A stretch of DNA of 64,000 bases from Prevotellaceae bacterium UBA2448 (lineage in GTDB: Bacteria; Bacteroidota; Bacteroidia; Bacteroidales; Bacteroidaceae): contig DDQG01000020.1 in assembly GCA_002342585.1 (NCBI GenBank), positions 59,046 through 123,045 on the forward strand. The letters run 5' to 3'. The position numbers were made by a program, and so were the translations under genes. Every line of letters begins with the position of its first letter. Position 1 is the stretch's first letter. The notes under the pieces were generated by a model that worked only from the letters and a program-made list of their open reading frames with translations, was not told the DNA's origin and searched no databases. This document shows positions 60,031 through 64,000 of the stretch, piece by piece.

Positions 60031-61389
60031 ATGAAAAACAAAGAAATAGACAATAGCATCACAAGCGGTTTTCTCTCCGACCCTATCTTCGACAGCATAG
60101 ACCGGAAGTTTACCTGCATCGAACCACTACCCGGCAACGGACAGACAAAACTCTTCAAGGCAAAGCGGTTCGGACGCTGGTACACCCTGAAAAGCATAGC
60201 AGGCGAACAGGGCGTTGCCATTGCCAGCTACGGTCAGCTGCTGAAGAAAGAGTTTGAAACCCTCATGGCAATACAACACACAGGCGTAGTACAAGCATTG
60301 GGAATGGAAAATGTGGAAGGTATCGGTCCATGTGTCATCATGGAGTATATCGACGGAGCTACCCTTGATGAATGGCTCAGCAAAGAACCTGCTTTGAAGG
60401 ACAGACGCCGCATTTGCAAAGAGATAGCCGATGCCATTGAATACATTCACTCACAAGGAATCGTACACCGCGACATAAAACCCAAGAATATAATGGTGAC
60501 CCGCATCGGTGAACACGTAAAACTCATCGACTTCGGATTTGCAGACACCGACCAGCATGCACAACTGAAACAACCTGCAGGCACATATAACTACATGTCG
60601 CCAGAACAGATGCAGACGAACATCCCCGACGTAAGGAACGACATCTATTCCTTCGGTATGCTGATGAAAGAGATGAACTTGGGCAGAGCCTACAAAACCA
60701 TCATCCGCAAATGCCTGTTGCCACTCGACCAACGTTGGAAGAGCATGAACGAAGTGACAGATGCAATAGAGAAGACAGAACGCCGTCGCCCTTGGCAGGC
60801 AGTTGCTGTTGCGAGCATAATCCTGTTGGCAGGAGCTCTCACCCTGCAGACATGGCGACTGCAGCACACCGGCAACTCTGCGTCACTGGTAGCTCTCGAC
60901 TCAATGCGCACAGAACTCGACCAGCAACGACAGAACAGTCATAACGCGATGGCAGCACTCTCCCAACAGATGAAAGATTCAAAGACATCGTTGGGCGACA
61001 GCATACAACACCTTGTCAGTGCAAACGAACAACTGCAAGAACAATTGAAGAAAGAGGAAAAACTGCAGCAGGCAGCTCTTGTAGCCCTCCACAAAGAAAT
61101 GCGACGTTCCGGAGTAGAACAGCACACAGACACACTAACCAGATTCGAATACCGCTGGAAAGACCTGAGTCTGCGTATTGCAGCCGTAGGACAATATGCC
61201 CACAAATATGTTGACGGCCTGGAAAACCAATGTGACCGCATAAGCAGAGACCGCATCCGCGAATCAATGCTCAACGAATGGCAGTCATGGAGCAACGAAA
61301 TCAGTCAACGCATAATACTCCTCCTACCAAAAGATGTCCGCAACGACACCATTATCCGACATAACCTGCCCCCAGACATCAAACTATAA
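60031..61389 (+). CDS. Transmembrane eukaryotic-like Ser/Thr protein kinase
   Basis: 452 residues. Kinase domain (about 25-240): glycine loop PGNGQTKLFKAK, Lys in YTLKSI, catalytic loop IVHRDIKPKNIM (about 144-155), DFGFAD (about 168) and AGTYNYMSPEQM, all key residues present. One TM helix at about 256-276 (WQAVAVASIILLAGALTL), then an extracytoplasmic Gln/Glu-rich coiled coil (about 285-370) and a helical end. No PASTA, WD40 or other known sensor domain, so the C-terminus is unusual. Last gene of the operon. Confidence 0.9.
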   Translation: MKNKEIDNSITSGFLSDPIFDSIDRKFTCIEPLPGNGQTKLFKAKRFGRWYTLKSIAGEQGVAIASYGQLLKKEFETLMAIQHTGVVQALGMENVEGIGPCVIMEYIDGATLDEWLSKEPALKDRRRICKEIADAIEYIHSQGIVHRDIKPKNIMVTRIGEHVKLIDFGFADTDQHAQLKQPAGTYNYMSPEQMQTNIPDVRNDIYSFGMLMKEMNLGRAYKTIIRKCLLPLDQRWKSMNEVTDAIEKTERRRPWQAVAVASIILLAGALTLQTWRLQHTGNSASLVALDSMRTELDQQRQNSHNAMAALSQQMKDSKTSLGDSIQHLVSANEQLQEQLKKEEKLQQAALVALHKEMRRSGVEQHTDTLTRFEYRWKDLSLRIAAVGQYAHKYVDGLENQCDRISRDRIRESMLNEWQSWSNEISQRIILLLPKDVRNDTIIRHNLPPDIKL

Positions 61390-61441
61390 TCCATATTTTA
61401 GAATTGCGTATCTTTTTTACTGAGTGAACCAATGTGAATAA

Positions 61442-61837
61442 TCAATCCATTTTACTTTGGCTAAAACCTCTCTGAGCAGGTGTTGCTCTGATTTTCTTAC
61501 CCTCCTTATTCCAGGTATATATCCAGCTGCCTTTACGGCTCGTAATCGTTTTGCCGGACACACCTACTATTTCGCCGACATCCGAAACATTCATTGCTTT
61601 CAGCACCTTACCCTTCGCATCATAGATTCGATAATACGAATAGTACTTTGCCACGAAGAAGTCACTGCCCCACCCCTTCAGTTCACCAATGCTACTTCGC
61701 GACAACCCACCAATCTTCTTGCCAGCATCATCATATACATAATACCAGTTCTTCGTCTCCTCTACGTACGAAATCTGCTGAGCATGCGCAACTATCGCCA
61801 ACATAAACAGCAACAAAGAAAAAACTTTTCGTTTCAT
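61442..61837 (-). CDS. Small secreted protein with WG-like repeats
   Basis: 131 residues with a signal peptide (LLLFMLAIVAHAQQ). The mature chain is a series of short beta repeats of the Y-D-x-x-G-K-x-(I/L) type (YYVYDDAGKKIGGL, YRIYDAKGKVLKA, IYTWNKEGKKI), similar to WG repeats and to small secreted proteins widespread in Bacteroidales. Function unknown. Convergent with the kinase operon. Confidence 0.75.
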   Translation of the reverse strand: MKRKVFSLLLFMLAIVAHAQQISYVEETKNWYYVYDDAGKKIGGLSRSSIGELKGWGSDFFVAKYYSYYRIYDAKGKVLKAMNVSDVGEIVGVSGKTITSRKGSWIYTWNKEGKKIRATPAQRGFSQSKMD

Positions 61838-61984
61838 ATAAATCCTTTTAATACACTCTATTAAGCCACATTTCCATGAATCGGTCTATCCAAACAATTC
61901 TGAATGAGAACCTATACGAACATGTATTACTTTTGGCAGCAAAGATCATGAAAGGATACATACGAGCCTCTCCACCTAACTTAT

Positions 61985-63361
61985 TTACACTATTTTAATC
62001 TCCGGAATGACAAGATCCGTACCACCCGCGGTCTTGTCAGACTGGTAGAACATGCAATAGTAAATAGGTAAATAGGTGATACCATTTCTAACACAGACTT
62101 CACGTTCATTGCTTAGGACTACAGCGTGATGGATGTTATAGTCTGGAGTCTCAAGGAAGTTGTCAAGTGCACTATGTACAGTATAGTCTTTACCCGACTT
62201 CACCTCAATAGGAAGTATTGTCAGGTTGGTGTAGTCATCCACCAGGAAATCGACTTCACCTTTTTGTTTATTGTCATAATAGTGAAGCGAAAAGCCATGT
62301 GCATGGAGTTCTTGGGCAACAACGGTTTCATAAACAGCTCCGAGATTCACACTTCGTTCGTCCCTCAGAACAGCATTGATATTTGTGCCATAAAGGAGGA
62401 ATGTCAGCAGTCCCACGTCGTTCATGTAGAGCTTGAGAAGATTCTTGTTTTCCGACTCCAATAGCGGGAATCTTGGATTACTGATGGCCTGAACTGCAAG
62501 TGCGATTCCTGAATTGGTGAGATATTCAAATTCGTCAGCATAGTCGCTGAATTGCATGTGGCCAGCCGTGTCCTCAATCCTCTTCACGACGACCCTTTTT
62601 TTCTTATTCTCCATATTTGAGGGAATGAGGTCGTATATCTTCCTGATGACAAGTTTCTTCTCAGCATCATACTGCGAAGCATCAACCCTGTATAGTGCAT
62701 GTATGTCACGCTGCACCTTCCTTACCTGTGCAATATTTCTGTTAACCAAGAATTTGTTGATAGCCTCAGGAAGCCCTCCAACAAGTAGGTAAATCTTGAA
62801 TTGTTGCAGCATATAGTTGTGGAGCGACTCGTTCAGCGATTCTCCTTTCAGGAACTTGTCCCTGATAGCGTCTATCGTTTCCTGTGCGCACCCCATGGCC
62901 AGAAGAAACTCCTCGAAATCCAGCGGATACATCTCTTCTATGGAAATACTACCAATAGGAACAGAAGCGGTTTCGGACAATGCAACGCCCAATTCTGAAC
63001 CACTTGCTATATATGTATATTTGGCCTCCTGGTTCAGAAACTTCAGCATGGTCATCAGATGGGGAAAACTCTGTATCTCATCTAAGAACACCAGCGTATC
63101 TTCCTTTCGTCCCAAACGATTACCAGCAATAGCTCCTAACTGCAGGTAGAAATCGTCGGTTGTCTTAACTGTAGCGAAGATGCCTGCGCCTTCTTTATCC
63201 GCCTTCAAATTGATTTCAACGTAGTTCTTGAACAATTTCTTACCTACGTAACGAATAAGATACGACTTTCCTATCTGTCTGGCTCCATTTACCAGCATAA
63301 TCTTTTGCGGTTCCTTTTGAAGGAACTCTTCTATACGGCTTGTAAACTTCCTATAAAGCAT
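61985..63361 (-). CDS. AAA ATPase with C-terminal DUF4143 nuclease-like domain
   Basis: About 458 residues; the ATG at 63361 is taken because the longer frame begins in the -7 box. Walker A NGARQIGKS (residues 25-33) and Walker B LVFLDEIQ (about 90-97) form an AAA_14 domain. The C-terminal DUF4143 region carries EVDFLV ... LPIEVKSG, a PD-(D/E)XK-like core. This family is common, often in many copies, in Bacteroidales and Clostridia; defence or mobile-element roles have been suggested but are not established. Its neighbours give no clear partner. Confidence 0.92.
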   Translation of the reverse strand: MLYRKFTSRIEEFLQKEPQKIMLVNGARQIGKSYLIRYVGKKLFKNYVEINLKADKEGAGIFATVKTTDDFYLQLGAIAGNRLGRKEDTLVFLDEIQSFPHLMTMLKFLNQEAKYTYIASGSELGVALSETASVPIGSISIEEMYPLDFEEFLLAMGCAQETIDAIRDKFLKGESLNESLHNYMLQQFKIYLLVGGLPEAINKFLVNRNIAQVRKVQRDIHALYRVDASQYDAEKKLVIRKIYDLIPSNMENKKKRVVVKRIEDTAGHMQFSDYADEFEYLTNSGIALAVQAISNPRFPLLESENKNLLKLYMNDVGLLTFLLYGTNINAVLRDERSVNLGAVYETVVAQELHAHGFSLHYYDNKQKGEVDFLVDDYTNLTILPIEVKSGKDYTVHSALDNFLETPDYNIHHAVVLSNEREVCVRNGITYLPIYYCMFYQSDKTAGGTDLVIPEIKIV

Positions 63362-63385
63362 AATCAGTATCTTGTAATTCGGCTG

Positions 63386-63393
63386 CAAATATA
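63386..63393 (-). promoter_or_regulatory. -7 element of AAA/DUF4143 gene
   Basis: Minus strand TATATTTG, 24 bp before the ATG at 63361. It overlaps the codons of the longer frame. Confidence 0.55.
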
Positions 63394-63550
63394 CAATTAT
63401 TATTGTGACTACTTAAAGGAATCGGGACTTTTTCTTGATTTTTTATAGTATTTTCGGGAATTTTTCGCTTAGTCAGAATGCAAAATTAGGGAATTTTTCA
63501 TTTTTCATTCTTAATTTTTAATTCTTCATTCTTCATTCTTCATTAAAAAA

Positions 63551-63579
63551 GGCCGCCACCCCAATAGGGATGACAGCCC
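63551..63579 (-). terminator. Terminator of Listeria-Bacteroides-repeat gene
   Basis: Minus strand hairpin GGGCTGTCATCCC, loop TATT, GGGGTGGCGGCC followed by T-run. Clearly related in sequence to the terminator at 58.37-58.40 kb, including the adjoining ATGAGCGTT. Confidence 0.7.
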
Positions 63580-63598
63580 AACGCTCATAAATACATTC

Positions 63599-64000
63599 TC
63601 ACCTAATAAATACCTTCTTGATGCTTCCGTCACTCATCTTAACTATGTTTATGCCTTTATTCGGTTGAGCAATACGAACACCATCGATAGTATAGTATTC
63701 TTCATTATTATCATCGCTATAGACATCATCTATTCCAGTAGTATCAAGAGTAAATGTTCCTGTAACTACAACATCCTCAGCAGGCATAGTCTCTGGTATC
63801 TCACTCCAGCCAGAGAAAATATATCCTTCCATAGTTGGTTCTGGTTCTGGGGTAATGGATGACCTATATTCTACTTCGTAGGATTTGTATTCCTTGTCAT
63901 CTACCATATAAGTCAGTTTATAACTATTCACGGAGAAGGTACCAGTAACTGTTACATCCTTTGCAGGCATTGTTGCAGGTATCTCACTCCAGCCAGAGAA
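63599..64000 (-). CDS. Surface protein with Listeria-Bacteroides (InlB B-type) repeats, 3' end only
   Basis: The frame stays open to the right edge, so the gene starts outside the window; the ATG at 63970 is an internal Met in a repeat. 133 codons are visible. Two repeats end in FSGWSEIP-[AE]-TMPA-[KE]-DV-x-VTGTF (about 70 residues apart) and include the strand pair YKLTYMVDDKEYKSYEVEY, the pattern of List_Bact_rpt/InlB B repeats. The C-terminus IDGVRIAQPNKGINIV ... VFIR is the sorting-like end also seen in the two giant proteins. Typically part of large BspA-like surface proteins. Confidence 0.85.
   Translation of the reverse strand, partial: FSGWSEIPATMPAKDVTVTGTFSVNSYKLTYMVDDKEYKSYEVEYRSSITPEPEPTMEGYIFSGWSEIPETMPAEDVVVTGTFTLDTTGIDDVYSDDNNEEYYTIDGVRIAQPNKGINIVKMSDGSIKKVFIR

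Noticed and set aside
61876..61998. Short frames between the WG-like gene and the AAA/DUF4143 gene (40 codons on +; a VIHVRIGSHSELFG fragment on -)
   Set aside because: The minus-strand fragment has a stop a few codons upstream, so at most it is a gene remnant; no promoter or start supports either frame.

Overview
The window looks like a chromosomal segment of a Bacteroidales bacterium, most likely Prevotellaceae (Prevotella/Segatella-like). The reasons are the many fimbrillin-type lipoproteins, large secreted proteins ending in a gliding/PorSS-like sorting motif, an RprX/RprY two-component pair, an EF-G2 paralog, eight or more promoters of the TAnnTTTG (-7) type, and AT-rich tandem minirepeats between genes. 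I see no tRNA, rRNA, CRISPR array or prophage.

Layout. (1) 1-32.7 kb is a surface-structure island. A giant secreted protein truncated by the left edge and a fimbrillin lie on +. They converge on a six-gene minus-strand operon (24830 to 7663) of five fimbrillin-type genes and one giant adhesin of about 2524 residues. Next come a YitT transporter and a RAYT/Y1-type HUH endonuclease gene embedded in its own REP-like repeats. A second fimbrial operon follows (32739 to 27889): a DUF3868/OmpA/DUF3575 protein, a DUF5119 lipoprotein and a fimbrillin. (2) 33.0-39.4 kb on + holds prfC, a DUF559 (Vsr-like) endonuclease gene flanked by 50-bp direct repeats, a Sua5/YrdC protein, a ClC channel, fmt and an ECF sigma factor. 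(3) 39.4-46.1 kb on - is a rhamnose operon (GH51 glycosidase, rhaB, rhaA, rhaT, rhaD). (4) 46.2-54.6 kb, mostly on -, holds housekeeping genes: FHA-like protein, Cof phosphatase, nth, rpsF-rpsR-rplI, rprX-rprY, EF-G2. (5) 54.8-61.4 kb on + holds hemW, a tiny lipoprotein, an SLC13/RCK transporter and a three-gene operon of HTH-like protein, secreted BspA-type LRR protein and transmembrane Ser/Thr kinase. (6) 61.4-64 kb on - holds a small secreted protein, an AAA/DUF4143 ATPase and the 3' end of a Listeria-Bacteroides-repeat surface protein.

The most unusual signal is a GC-rich palindromic repeat with core CCCCCTTCGGGGGTCGGGGG. It occurs at least seven times. It flanks the DUF559 gene as near-perfect direct repeats, abuts start codons, supplies the last codons and stop of prfC, and two copies inside a coding region make up the hydrophobic core of a fimbrillin lipoprotein signal peptide. 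With the RAYT gene, which carries one copy of its REP-like repeat at its 3' end and another inside its reading frame, the window shows two separate repeat-plus-nuclease systems. The DUF559 system is the best candidate for something undescribed.
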